Of a DNA stretch of 40,520 bases, positions 1-5,238 are shown piece by piece. The position numbers and the translations under genes were made by a program. The DNA lies in the IMG/VR virus record IMGVR_UViG_3300017593_002042, positions 1 through 40,520 of that record; one strand, 5' to 3'. Source of the DNA: a virus. Every line of letters starts with the position of its first letter. The stretch's first letter is position 1. The notes under the pieces were generated by a model. It saw nothing but the letters and a program-made list of their open reading frames with translations, was not told the origin of the DNA and did no database searches.

Positions 1-63
1 CAAATTCGTTGCACTCTCCGTAAACTGCGGCAGCACCCATTTATCGCGCGTTCCCTGCCTCAT
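1..63 (-). CDS. Partial leftward early ORF, runs off window
   Basis: An open frame begins at an ATG directly after the stop of the preceding tiny ORF (TAAATG) and runs off the left edge after 21 codons. A second possible start, in another frame, lies 23 bp further on in an identical TAAATG context (see the 13-bp repeat). I cannot tell which is used and assign no function. It would be the third gene of the PL operon; xis and int are expected further left but are not visible. Confidence 0.25.
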   Translation of the reverse strand, partial: MRQGTRDKWVLPQFTESATNL

Positions 64-73
64 TTATCGCGCG
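38..73. repeat. 13-bp direct repeat, 23-bp period
   Basis: CATTTATCGCGCG occurs at 38-50 and 61-73. On the minus strand each copy reads CGCGCGATAAATG, so each carries a TAA stop fused to an ATG start. The unit may duplicate a translational junction, or be a pair of protein binding sites (Xis or integrase arm type) near the expected integration module. The repeat is seen; the role is not known. Confidence 0.6.
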
Positions 74-147
74 CCGCTACAGATGCCGGCGGCGACAGCC
101 GCGCGCTGGGCGTTGGAGTGGTGGGCGAGGGCGAGGGCGGCGCTCAT
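64..147 (-). CDS. Tiny 27-aa ORF in the leftward early operon
   Basis: The ATG overlaps the stop of the 64-aa gene as ATGA, the normal coupling arrangement in this phage, and the frame ends at TAA directly before the next possible start. The product is Ala-rich (begins MSAALALAHH) with no recognisable domain. It may be a real small protein or a translational relay. Support is only coupling and position. Confidence 0.3.
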   Translation of the reverse strand: MSAALALAHHSNAQRAAVAAGICSGAR

Positions 148-338
148 GCGGGTGCGCCCTGCTGAGCGGCGCGCAGCTGCTGTGCCGCGCGCTGCAGTTC
201 AACGCCCAGCCGCTCGGCTTCTGCCGGCTCCATGTGGACGCTTACCGGACCGAACTTGGCACAGATCTGTTCGAACTCCGGCATTGCCAGGACGGTGACC
301 TGCAGTTCTTTGAGGACGCCGAGGGCTGCGGTAGCCAT
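144..338 (-). CDS. Small early protein, 64 aa, first gene of PL operon
   Basis: The start has a good ribosome site (AGGAG, about 8 nt before ATG), and the gene lies about 50 nt downstream of the predicted PL start. The predicted protein is helical and acidic in the middle (EFEQICAKFG, then EPAEAERLGVELQRAAQQ), with a glutamine/alanine-rich end and no signal or membrane segment. I do not recognise the family. Control by the phage repressor is inferred from the operators upstream. Confidence 0.6.
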   Translation of the reverse strand: MATAALGVLKELQVTVLAMPEFEQICAKFGPVSVHMEPAEAERLGVELQRAAQQLRAAQQGAPA

Positions 339-394
339 GTTGTGATCTCCTGCGCCCGGCCCCGGGATGGGGTGGTGGTGGGCGACTGGAGATT

Positions 395-423
395 ACGTTA
401 GCTGCGAACTAATTGTTAGTCAA
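395..423 (-). promoter_or_regulatory. Candidate PL promoter
   Basis: On the minus strand TTGACT (plus 418-423) lies 17 bp before TAACGT (plus 395-400). The -35 matches the sigma70 consensus at 5 of 6 bases; the -10 is weak. Both hexamers touch repressor-type operators at 398-412 and 416-430, the layout expected of a repressed early promoter. Transcription would begin near 388. Confidence 0.5.
398..412. promoter_or_regulatory. Operator OL-a
   Basis: TTAGCTGCGAACTAA, a 15-bp imperfect palindrome of form TTAGY-TN3A-RCTAA, matches the operators at 2451-2465 and 2501-2515 except in the centre. It overlaps the spacer and the -10 end of the candidate PL. The likely ligands are the CI (1743-2441) and Cro-like (2524-3006) products. 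Confidence 0.7.
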
Positions 424-430
424 CAGCTAT
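416..430. promoter_or_regulatory. Operator OL-b
   Basis: On the minus strand it reads ATAGCTGTTGACTAA, matching TTAGCTGTGGACTAA at 2501 in 13 of 15 bases. It contains the PL -35 hexamer. It also lies within a wider inverted repeat with arms TTGTTAG (413-419) and CTAACAA (434-440), so a further half-site may exist. Confidence 0.65.
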
Positions 431-440
431 CAGCTAACAA

Positions 441-943
441 TTTTATGGATGGCTCGTATCCACCGCTCTGCCCGGCGCCGGCCACCCCTGCAAGTGATAC
501 GGCTGAGCCAGGCTGGGACACTGTGCAGTAGGCGGTACGGACAGGGCGGACATATGGTCGCATCTGGCCTTGTTTAACGTTAAACGGACCTATCTGCATG
601 CCTGCCGCTGTGTCACTGGGACAGTGCATTGTGAAGATGAACGAAATTTCAGCTTCGCGCGCTGATGCTGAACAGACAGGCACTTAGAGTGTCGTTCATT
701 CAGCCGTTCATAGAAGATCTGCGCAAACTGCACGACCAGAGATCGCCGTGGAACGTCCGGACAATGAGAGCTGCATTGAAATTGCAGGTCCCAATGCAAT
801 GCACCGAAAAGCGTTGCAACTATTGCCTTCACTAAAGTTTGACGACCGAAGGCCGACAGTCTTTACGAGGGTGGAATTCGTGTGACAGGTTTCACGGAAC
901 GTGACCAAACATGACTGCAAGTTTTGTGTCAACAAACATGTTG
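441..943. other. Apparently non-coding 0.5-kb stretch
   Basis: No frame here has a convincing protein, start and ribosome site together; the leftward frames have irregular, cysteine- and serine-rich products. Structures seen are a perfect 14-bp palindrome GTTTAACGTTAAAC (572-585), a small hairpin CACTG-GGA-CAGTG (614-626), an inverted repeat TGCATTG/CAATGCA (772-778 and 792-798), and TGGGACA at 514-520 and 617-623. TGGGACA recurs in the palindrome after hicA. The stretch may carry regulatory RNA or operators, or be decayed sequence. Confidence 0.5.
572..585. promoter_or_regulatory. Perfect 14-bp palindrome
   Basis: GTTTAACGTTAAAC equals its own reverse complement. It is unlike the CI/Cro operators and the hicBA-flanking palindromes, so it may bind another regulator. 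Function is not known. Confidence 0.4.
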
Positions 944-972
944 TTGTTTTTGCGGAAGTGAAACCCTAAGAT
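944..972 (+). promoter_or_regulatory. Candidate hicBA promoter
   Basis: TTGTTT (944-949), a 17-bp gap and TAAGAT (967-972) form a weak sigma70-like promoter about 110 bp before the HicB-like start. A 17-bp palindrome at 986-1002 sits just after the expected start site. The -35 is poor; the assignment rests partly on position. Confidence 0.35.
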
Positions 973-985
973 TGCCCGCGTAGTA

Positions 986-1002
986 GGTAGCAAATTGCTA
1001 CC
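986..1002. promoter_or_regulatory. 17-bp palindrome before hicB (candidate operator)
   Basis: GGTAGCAAATTGCTACC has perfect 8-bp arms around a central A. It lies between the candidate promoter and the HicB-like gene. The palindrome after hicA (1704-1720) has the same geometry and the same CAAATTG core. Autoregulation by the antitoxin or the complex is the natural guess, as type II toxin-antitoxin operons are autoregulated. Confidence 0.55.
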
Positions 1003-1082
1003 CACCACTTATTGATGTATCGGCAGACCGCCCGGCTGCCTAATAGAGCTGCCCACGGAGGGTCAGCATTTTGGAGAACTCT

Positions 1083-1424
1083 ATGCGTCCGAATCAGCTA
1101 CTTCTGCGTTGCTTTGCCGAACGCGAGGATGGGTTGTGGGTGGCGTATTGCCTCGATCTTTCGCTCGTTGCGCAAGGCGACAGCCTGCAGGAAGTGCGGC
1201 ACAAGCTCGAAATGCAGGTCCGCGATTACGTTACCGATGCCCTGGTTGGTCAGGACCGCGAACATGCGGCTTACCTGATGACCCGCAAGGCACCGCTTAG
1301 CCTTTGGCTGCGGTACTACTGGGTTGGCTTGCTTATCGCCAAAGACCGTCTTCTCCACTCTCAGCGTCAGCGTGTCGGAAAGGTGTTCAGTGAACCGCTT
1401 CCGATGAAGCCTGTTGCCTGCTGA
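1083..1424 (+). CDS. hicB: HicB-like antitoxin (atypical C-terminus)
   Basis: The 113-aa product would be the antitoxin of a HicBA pair, binding and silencing the HicA RNase encoded 9 bp downstream. Residues 1-60 show the HicB partial RNase-H-like pattern: a beta-hairpin with DGLWVAYCLDLSLVAQGDSL, then a helix (QEVRHKLEMQ). The start chosen is ATG 1083, because GGAG (1073-1076) lies 6 nt before it and a further upstream TTG would include that site. Canonical HicB proteins end in a ribbon-helix-helix or HTH DNA-binding domain; here the C-terminus is a hydrophobic helix (LSLWLRYYWVGLLI) and a basic tail, so DNA binding is uncertain. Antitoxin-first order is the reverse of the common hicAB order. 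The location between OL and cI suggests expression in the lysogen. Confidence 0.75.
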   Translation: MRPNQLLLRCFAEREDGLWVAYCLDLSLVAQGDSLQEVRHKLEMQVRDYVTDALVGQDREHAAYLMTRKAPLSLWLRYYWVGLLIAKDRLLHSQRQRVGKVFSEPLPMKPVAC

Positions 1425-1433
1425 CGGGGGATC

Positions 1434-1676
1434 ATGGTCAAGGAGCGGCCGGTCACCCACAAGGAGTTCACTGCCGTCCTCAAGCACCTAGGGTTCAAGC
1501 CGCGGCCACAGAATGGCACCTCGCATGTGCACTGGGTTAAAGAGGCGGGCGGCGGAATCCAGAAGGTGACTGTTGACGAGCACAACTCGCCTTATCACCG
1601 AAGGATGCTTAAGCTGATGATGGCCCAGGCTGGTCTCAGCAAGAAAGACTTCTTCGAGCTGCTTGAGCAAGTATAG
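1434..1676 (+). CDS. hicA: HicA-type mRNA interferase toxin
   Basis: The 80-aa product fits the HicA/YcfA family, small double-stranded-RNA-binding-fold RNases that cut mRNA. Evidence is the size, the early segment KHLGFKPRPQNGTSHVHW with the catalytic-type histidine in GTSH (His31), beta strands after it (IQKVTVDEH), and a C-terminal helix ending in LSKKDFFELLEQV. It starts 9 bp after the HicB-like stop with a G-rich ribosome site, so the two are co-transcribed. A strong terminator begins at its stop codon. The pair probably stabilises the prophage or acts in abortive infection; which of these cannot be told from sequence. Confidence 0.85.
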   Translation: MVKERPVTHKEFTAVLKHLGFKPRPQNGTSHVHWVKEAGGGIQKVTVDEHNSPYHRRMLKLMMAQAGLSKKDFFELLEQV

Positions 1677-1699
1677 GCCCCGCTAGAGCGGGGCCTTTT
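1676..1699 (+). terminator. Terminator of hicBA
   Basis: Stem GGCCCCGC (1676-1683) and GCGGGGCC (1688-1695) with loop TAGA, followed by TTTT. It overlaps the last base of hicA and isolates the toxin-antitoxin operon from the converging repressor gene. Confidence 0.9.
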
Positions 1700-1703
1700 C
1701 GTT

Positions 1704-1720
1704 TGTCCCAAATTGGGACA
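1704..1720. promoter_or_regulatory. 17-bp palindrome after hicA
   Basis: TGTCCCAAATTGGGACA has perfect 8-bp arms around a central A, the same design as the palindrome at 986-1002, and lies between the hicBA terminator and the 3' end of cI. Its half-site TGGGACA also occurs at 514 and 617. It may be a second binding site of the same regulator or a weak terminator for the leftward repressor transcript; it lacks a clear U-tract. Confidence 0.5.
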
Positions 1721-1742
1721 GTAGTGGGAAATTCGTCGCTAC

Positions 1743-2441
1743 TTAGAACTTCCGCAACCCTGCGTGGATCAGCGCCTTGCCCAAGATGCTTACGTCACCT
1801 GGATCTGGCCGGTAAGCCGGGAAGTCGGTGTTGACGCTTACGACGTAGAGACCGTCGCCGCGCTTCTGCAGCATCTTGATCTGCGTCTCGCCACTGATGT
1901 TGATCAGGTAGTAGTCGTCGCCATCGAAGTAGTCGCAGCTGGTGTCGATCCAGACAATGTCGCCGTCTTCCAGCTTCGGCCGCATGGACGGCCCCCGGCC
2001 GGTGATGATCTGGATCCTGCCTGGCCTGGGTAGGTAACCGAGCTTCCTGCGGACTTCCCATTCTGCGACCTCGATGGTCTTCACCACCTCTGGGTAGTCC
2101 TGGTTGACCATCCCTGCGCCCATTCCCGCACCCCCTTCGAACAAGTCGAAGCGAACATAGCCGGGTGGCGTCTCATTCTCCGGGATTGGTGAGACAGATA
2201 TCTCTCCGTCTTCACTCCACTGGGGCCGGTCCATCCAGCCGTGGTCCTTCCCCAAGGCGGTGCTGATCTTCTTGGCCACATCGTCGCCGATGTACTTCCC
2301 GCCGAGCAGCTGGGAGACGTAGGACGCAGACAAGAACCCGCCCAATTGGGCGCCTTGATCCCGGCGTCCCTTGATCCCCTTCAGTTCAAGGGCCTCGATC
2401 AGGTGGCGGAAGTTGCGGCTGCGAATCTCTCGAATGTCCAT
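1743..2441 (-). CDS. CI-like repressor, LexA/S24 type
   Basis: The 232-aa protein would maintain lysogeny by binding the 15-bp operators at 398-430 and 2451-2515 and would cleave itself after DNA damage with RecA. The N-terminal ~75 residues form an HTH domain (QLGGFLSASYVSQLLGG). The C-terminal S24 peptidase domain has the serine in GRGPSMRP (Ser152) and the lysine in TQIKML (Lys189); their 37-residue spacing equals that of LexA Ser119/Lys156. Ala-Gly dipeptides at 105-106 and 109-110 are candidate cleavage sites, slightly further from the serine than usual. The gene reads leftward, divergent from cro and convergent with hicBA. No clear ribosome site is seen before the ATG, so initiation may be weak or leaderless. 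Confidence 0.92.
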   Translation of the reverse strand: MDIREIRSRNFRHLIEALELKGIKGRRDQGAQLGGFLSASYVSQLLGGKYIGDDVAKKISTALGKDHGWMDRPQWSEDGEISVSPIPENETPPGYVRFDLFEGGAGMGAGMVNQDYPEVVKTIEVAEWEVRRKLGYLPRPGRIQIITGRGPSMRPKLEDGDIVWIDTSCDYFDGDDYYLINISGETQIKMLQKRGDGLYVVSVNTDFPAYRPDPGDVSILGKALIHAGLRKF

Positions 2442-2450
2442 CGCGGCAGG

Positions 2451-2465
2451 TTAGCTGGTAACTAA
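2451..2465. promoter_or_regulatory. Operator OR-1 (nearest cI)
   Basis: TTAGCTGGTAACTAA, a 15-bp palindrome, 10 bp before the cI start. Binding here would block the repressor's own promoter, so it may serve negative autoregulation. Confidence 0.75.
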
Positions 2466-2481
2466 TCGAATTCGTGCAGCT

Positions 2482-2496
2482 GCTAGCTTGCAATAA
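2482..2496. promoter_or_regulatory. Operator OR-2 (degenerate, central)
   Basis: GCTAGCTTGCAATAA keeps TAGCT and most of the right half of the consensus. It covers the TTGCAA hexamer that serves as -35 for PR and, being self-complementary, possibly for PRM as well. Confidence 0.5.
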
Positions 2497-2516
2497 GCCG
2501 TTAGCTGTGGACTAAT
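2488..2516 (+). promoter_or_regulatory. Candidate PR promoter
   Basis: TTGCAA (2488-2493), a 17-bp gap and ACTAAT (2511-2516). OR-2 covers the -35 and OR-3 the -10. Transcription would begin at about 2522-2524, at or within a base or two of the cro-like ATG, so the message may be leaderless. A weak leftward PRM (TTGCAA, then TTCGAT at plus 2465-2470) can be drawn on the other strand. Confidence 0.5.
2501..2515. promoter_or_regulatory. Operator OR-3 (nearest cro)
   Basis: TTAGCTGTGGACTAA, a 15-bp palindrome, 8 bp before the cro-like start codon and covering the PR -10. Three sites in cI-cro and two at PL match the lambda-type arrangement. Confidence 0.75.
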
Positions 2517-2523
2517 AGAAGTC

Positions 2524-3006
2524 ATGAACATGTCAGCCCTCGATAGAGCAGTTCAGTCGGCAGGGAGCCAGCAGGCTCTTGCTCAACTTCTCGGCATCAA
2601 GCCGCCGTCGGTATCCGGCTGGTACGACCGCTGTCGCGTTCCCGCAGAACGTTGCATCGCAATCGAGCTGGCCACTGGCGTATCCCGCCACCAGCTCCGC
2701 CCAGACGTCTTTGGGCCAGATCCGGCGGGATCCCAGACCGAGGTAGTCGCGCAGCAGCGCGCAGAGATCGACAGCCGCATGAGCAAGCGCGCGCTGCGCG
2801 CCAAGCTGGGCCTGAGCAGCGACCTCCACCTGGCCAAGGTTCTGGGCCTGCCGGTGGAGCAGGTGAGCGGCTGGGCGGATGAGGACATGGTCCCGGCGCT
2901 GCCGCAGGTGATGAAGCTGCTTGGGCACACCGAGCAGCAGGAGCCGGCCAAGCCGGCGAACGAAGACCCCGATGCAGACCGCATCGCCCCGATTGAGGTG
3001 GCCTGA
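2524..3006 (+). CDS. YdaS/Cro-like regulator with second HTH-like segment
   Basis: The 160-aa protein begins with a YdaS_antitoxin/Cro-like HTH (about residues 3-62): ALDRAVQSAGSQQALAQLLG, then PPSVSGWYDRCRVPAERCIA and the family ending TGVSRHQLRPDVFG. It would act as the Cro opposing CI at the shared operators. Residues 85-135 carry another HTH-like pattern (ALRAKLGLSSDLHLAKVLGL, then PVEQVSGWADEDMVPALPQV), so the protein is about twice the usual size and may contact two sites. No good ribosome site precedes ATG 2524 or ATG 2530, which agrees with a leaderless PR message. Confidence 0.8.
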   Translation: MNMSALDRAVQSAGSQQALAQLLGIKPPSVSGWYDRCRVPAERCIAIELATGVSRHQLRPDVFGPDPAGSQTEVVAQQRAEIDSRMSKRALRAKLGLSSDLHLAKVLGLPVEQVSGWADEDMVPALPQVMKLLGHTEQQEPAKPANEDPDADRIAPIEVA

Positions 3007-3010
3007 TGCG

Positions 3011-3220
3011 CTACTCCCGAACCAGGCGCTCTCCAGTAGCAACCACTTCAAATCCGTCTGCGTCGGCATTGACGGCGCTGCCGTCTCCGAGCGTGTGCCT
3101 TGCCATCCCCTCGACCCAGCTTGGCCCGTCGAGGTCTGAAGTGTCGATGCGAGTGAAGTGCTTGATGACCCACACCCTGCGGCCGTCCGCGCCGCGAGTT
3201 TCGATTCGTTCCGTCTCCAT
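3011..3220 (-). CDS. Small counter-oriented protein, 69 aa
   Basis: The leftward frame gives a regular soluble protein (METERIETRGADGRRVWVIK, later DGFEVVATGERLVRE) of a type I associate with small phage genes of unknown function. The rightward frame over the same bases is Ser/Pro/Arg-rich and shadow-like, so the leftward reading is preferred. The stop lies 5 bp from the cro-like stop (tail-to-tail). Its ATG abuts the ribosome site of the next rightward gene. It opposes PR transcription, so it should be expressed from its own promoter, perhaps in the lysogen. Confidence 0.6.
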   Translation of the reverse strand: METERIETRGADGRRVWVIKHFTRIDTSDLDGPSWVEGMARHTLGDGSAVNADADGFEVVATGERLVRE

Positions 3221-3231
3221 GGAGAACCCCA

Positions 3232-3411
3232 ATGGCTGATCAGACCCCCGAGCAGGTGCGGGAGCACCACCTGTCGCGCATCCGCGAATACGCGGTGCAG
3301 CACGACCTCGCTGGCGAGGATATCGCACTGATCTTCAATGCAGGGCTGGCTGCCGCCCGCACCCTGCGCCCCGCGCTTTTCGAGCAACCGGCTTCCGGAA
3401 GTCGTCCCTGA
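3232..3411 (+). CDS. Small early protein, 59 aa
   Basis: GGAG (3221-3224) lies 7 nt before ATG 3232, and the 59-codon frame ends at TGA 3409-3411. The product (MADQTPEQVREHHLSRIREY, then EDIALIFNAGLAAARTLRP) is helical and soluble with no motif I can name. It would be the second rightward early gene from PR. Confidence 0.6.
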   Translation: MADQTPEQVREHHLSRIREYAVQHDLAGEDIALIFNAGLAAARTLRPALFEQPASGSRP

Positions 3412-3460
3412 GTTGTTGATCTCCATGGCGCCCATCGTGCGCCGCCCCTGAGAGCCTGTC

Positions 3461-4048
3461 ATGAAGCCCAAGCCCCATTTCCTGCCCAAGCGCCAGACGG
3501 TGATCTACGGATTCACCGAGCAGATGCTGCGCGACACGGGCACCAACCGCCGCAGCTTCGCGATGGTGGTGGCCGATCAGTACCTGTCGATGTACGCCCA
3601 GGACGACCGCGAGGTGCCGTTCCGCATCACCCTCGGTGGGGAAGGGGACGGTGACGCGGACAAGAAGCACAACGGTCAGATCCTCGGCCGCTACCTGGAC
3701 GGCGTCGTCAAAACGCTGCCGGCGGATCTGGAAGATGCGTGGGTGATGAGCTTGCCCGAGCCGTACCGCAGCAATTGCGAGCGCGCGCTTGGCCGCCGCC
3801 GCGGCATTCTGCCGATTCGCATGGATGCCATCGAAACGTCCGCCGATACGGTGGGTATTGGGCAGTTGATGAAGGATTTTGGTGATCTCTGCGCGGCTGT
3901 CAGCCCGGCAGTTGCTGATGGCGTGATTGACGAGAAGGACCGCCCGCACGGCCAGAAGATCATCAACGAAACCGATGATCTGGTCATCAGCGCACTGACG
4001 TTCCGCAAGGCCGTCATTCGCGCGATGGGTCTGGAGCAGAAGGCATGA
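3461..4048 (+). CDS. Early regulatory-region protein, 195 aa
   Basis: The protein lies between cro and the replication genes, where lambdoid phages carry cII or YdaT-like genes. The central part (HNGQILGRYLDGVVKTLPAD, then EDAWVMSLPEPYRSNCERAL) is a helical, DNA-associated-looking stretch that loosely recalls the YdaT/CII-like early proteins of enteric prophages. No catalytic motif, signal or membrane segment is seen. It overlaps the next gene by 4 bp (ATGA). Assignment to a family is not secure. Confidence 0.75.
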   Translation: MKPKPHFLPKRQTVIYGFTEQMLRDTGTNRRSFAMVVADQYLSMYAQDDREVPFRITLGGEGDGDADKKHNGQILGRYLDGVVKTLPADLEDAWVMSLPEPYRSNCERALGRRRGILPIRMDAIETSADTVGIGQLMKDFGDLCAAVSPAVADGVIDEKDRPHGQKIINETDDLVISALTFRKAVIRAMGLEQKA

Positions 4049-4356
4049 ACCATCCTGCTCGCTCCACCGATCCCAGCACCAGCCACGAAGCGGCACGCTA
4101 CGTCGTGGACAGTCGTCTTCAGGCCGACCAGCAGGCAGTTGCGCTCGCGGCCGTGAAGTTCGCATCGGGCCTTACCAGCCATGAGCTGGCTCAGAGAACC
4201 AGCCTCGATCGCTACATGCTCGCGCGGCGCTTGCCGGAGCTGGCGGAGGAGGGCTTGGTGTGGCGTGGCCCCAAGAAGGAATGCAAGGTCAGCGGCCGCA
4301 GCGCATGCACCTGGTGGGCCGTTGCGCCGGGCCAGACGTATCCGATGGCGGTCTGA
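4045..4356 (+). CDS. Winged-helix-like small protein, 103 aa
   Basis: Residues 25-80 have a winged-helix pattern: AVALAAVKFASGLTSHELAQ, then SLDRYMLARRLPELAEEGLV, followed by a basic beta-hairpin (WRGPKKECKVSGR). It could be a DNA-binding accessory of replication initiation or an early regulator. The start overlaps the previous stop and its end is 3 bp before the O-like gene, so it is translated with both. Confidence 0.7.
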   Translation: MNHPARSTDPSTSHEAARYVVDSRLQADQQAVALAAVKFASGLTSHELAQRTSLDRYMLARRLPELAEEGLVWRGPKKECKVSGRSACTWWAVAPGQTYPMAV

Positions 4357-4359
4357 CCC

Positions 4360-5238
4360 ATGAGCATTTCCCTGATGACCGCCGCTTGGAAGCTTGACCT
4401 TCCTGCATCCCCCAAGCTCGTGCTGCTGGCCATGTGCGACTGGGCGAACGATGAGGGCGCAAGCCTCTTCCCATCAGTGGGGAAGGTGGCGGTCCGCGCA
4501 TCGATGAGTGAGCGCAACGCCAAGCGCGTGCTGCACACGTTGATCGAAGCCGGCTGGCTGTCCGTAGTGGGCAATTCCATGGGCGGGAAGCCCGGGATGA
4601 CGCGCCAGTACCAGCTGAATGCCTCGGCGATCCTCCGGGGGTCGCTCGCCACGACGGATGACAGATTGTCACCCGTGACAGATCCGGCGGAGAGGGGTGA
4701 CACCACGGGTAAGGGACGGGTGACAAATGGAACAGCGACGGGTGACACGGGTGTCACCCTAACCACCATAGATCCACCAGTAGAACCGCCAAAAGCAAAG
4801 AGGCGCGCAAGCGCGCCCGCCGTCGCTGCGGTGGACCTCGACTTCTCGACCTGGCCCAACCCGCCGTCGCCGCAAGTCCTTGGTGACTGGCTCCACCTCC
4901 GTCGCACCCGCCGCGCCGCTGTGACGCCAACCGTGCTCGAGAGCTTCGGCCGCGAGCTGCATTTGGCTGCGGCTATGGGCTTCACCGTCGACCAGTGCCT
5001 GGCGAAGTGCTGCACCCGCAACTGGCAGGGCTTCGAAGCCACATGGCTAGAGCGCGACATTCCGACCAACTCCCGAACCAATGGAGGTTCCAATGCAAGC
5101 CATCACGTCGGTTCTGCCGGCCGCACCGATCAACTCCACCAGCAGTTCCTCGCCGGTCGACGGGGCCAAGGCGGTGGTGGCGGGCTTGGCGGCGATGCCG
5201 GAGAGGTCATCGACGGAGATTTCAGCGTCGTCCGCTGA
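4360..5238 (+). CDS. Replication initiator, lambda O-like
   Basis: Residues 1-90 form the HTH/winged-helix domain of O-type initiators (KLDLPASPKLVLLAMCDWAN, then LFPSVGKVAVRASMSERNAK and TLIEAGWLSVVG). A low-complexity Thr/Gly/Asp-rich linker (about 100-135) is encoded by the iterons, as in lambda where ori lies inside O. The C-terminal part (about 155-230, DFSTWPNPPSPQVLGDWLHL) resembles the domain that contacts the helicase loader. The protein would bind the iterons and recruit the P-like loader and host DnaB. The last 146 bp overlap the next gene in another frame, but the end EVIDGDFSVV looks like a natural terminus. Confidence 0.85.
   Translation: MSISLMTAAWKLDLPASPKLVLLAMCDWANDEGASLFPSVGKVAVRASMSERNAKRVLHTLIEAGWLSVVGNSMGGKPGMTRQYQLNASAILRGSLATTDDRLSPVTDPAERGDTTGKGRVTNGTATGDTGVTLTTIDPPVEPPKAKRRASAPAVAAVDLDFSTWPNPPSPQVLGDWLHLRRTRRAAVTPTVLESFGRELHLAAAMGFTVDQCLAKCCTRNWQGFEATWLERDIPTNSRTNGGSNASHHVGSAGRTDQLHQQFLAGRRGQGGGGGLGGDAGEVIDGDFSVVR
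4667..4759. other. Replication origin iterons inside the O-like gene
   Basis: GGGTGACA occurs at 4695-4702, 4718-4725 and 4740-4747, with CCGTGACA at 4673-4680. Starts are 22, 23 and 22 bp apart, about two helical turns. Inverted copies (TGTCACCC) lie at 4667-4674 and 4752-4759; the last pair forms a palindrome with 9-bp arms (4740-4759). An AT-richer stretch follows (about 4760-4800), the expected position for duplex opening. This matches the lambda-type design of an origin in the initiator gene. Confidence 0.8.

Noticed and set aside
83-298. 71-aa rightward frame at the left edge
   Set aside because: Arg/Ala-rich shadow of the leftward 64-aa gene; no ribosome site.
420-935. Three leftward frames of 75-87 aa in the non-coding stretch
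   Set aside because: Irregular cysteine/serine-rich products, no ribosome sites, one ends inside the OL operator.
3006-3239. 77-aa rightward frame coupled to the cro-like stop
   Set aside because: Despite TGATG coupling the product is Ser/Pro/Arg-rich and shadow-like; the leftward frame over the same bases is more protein-like.
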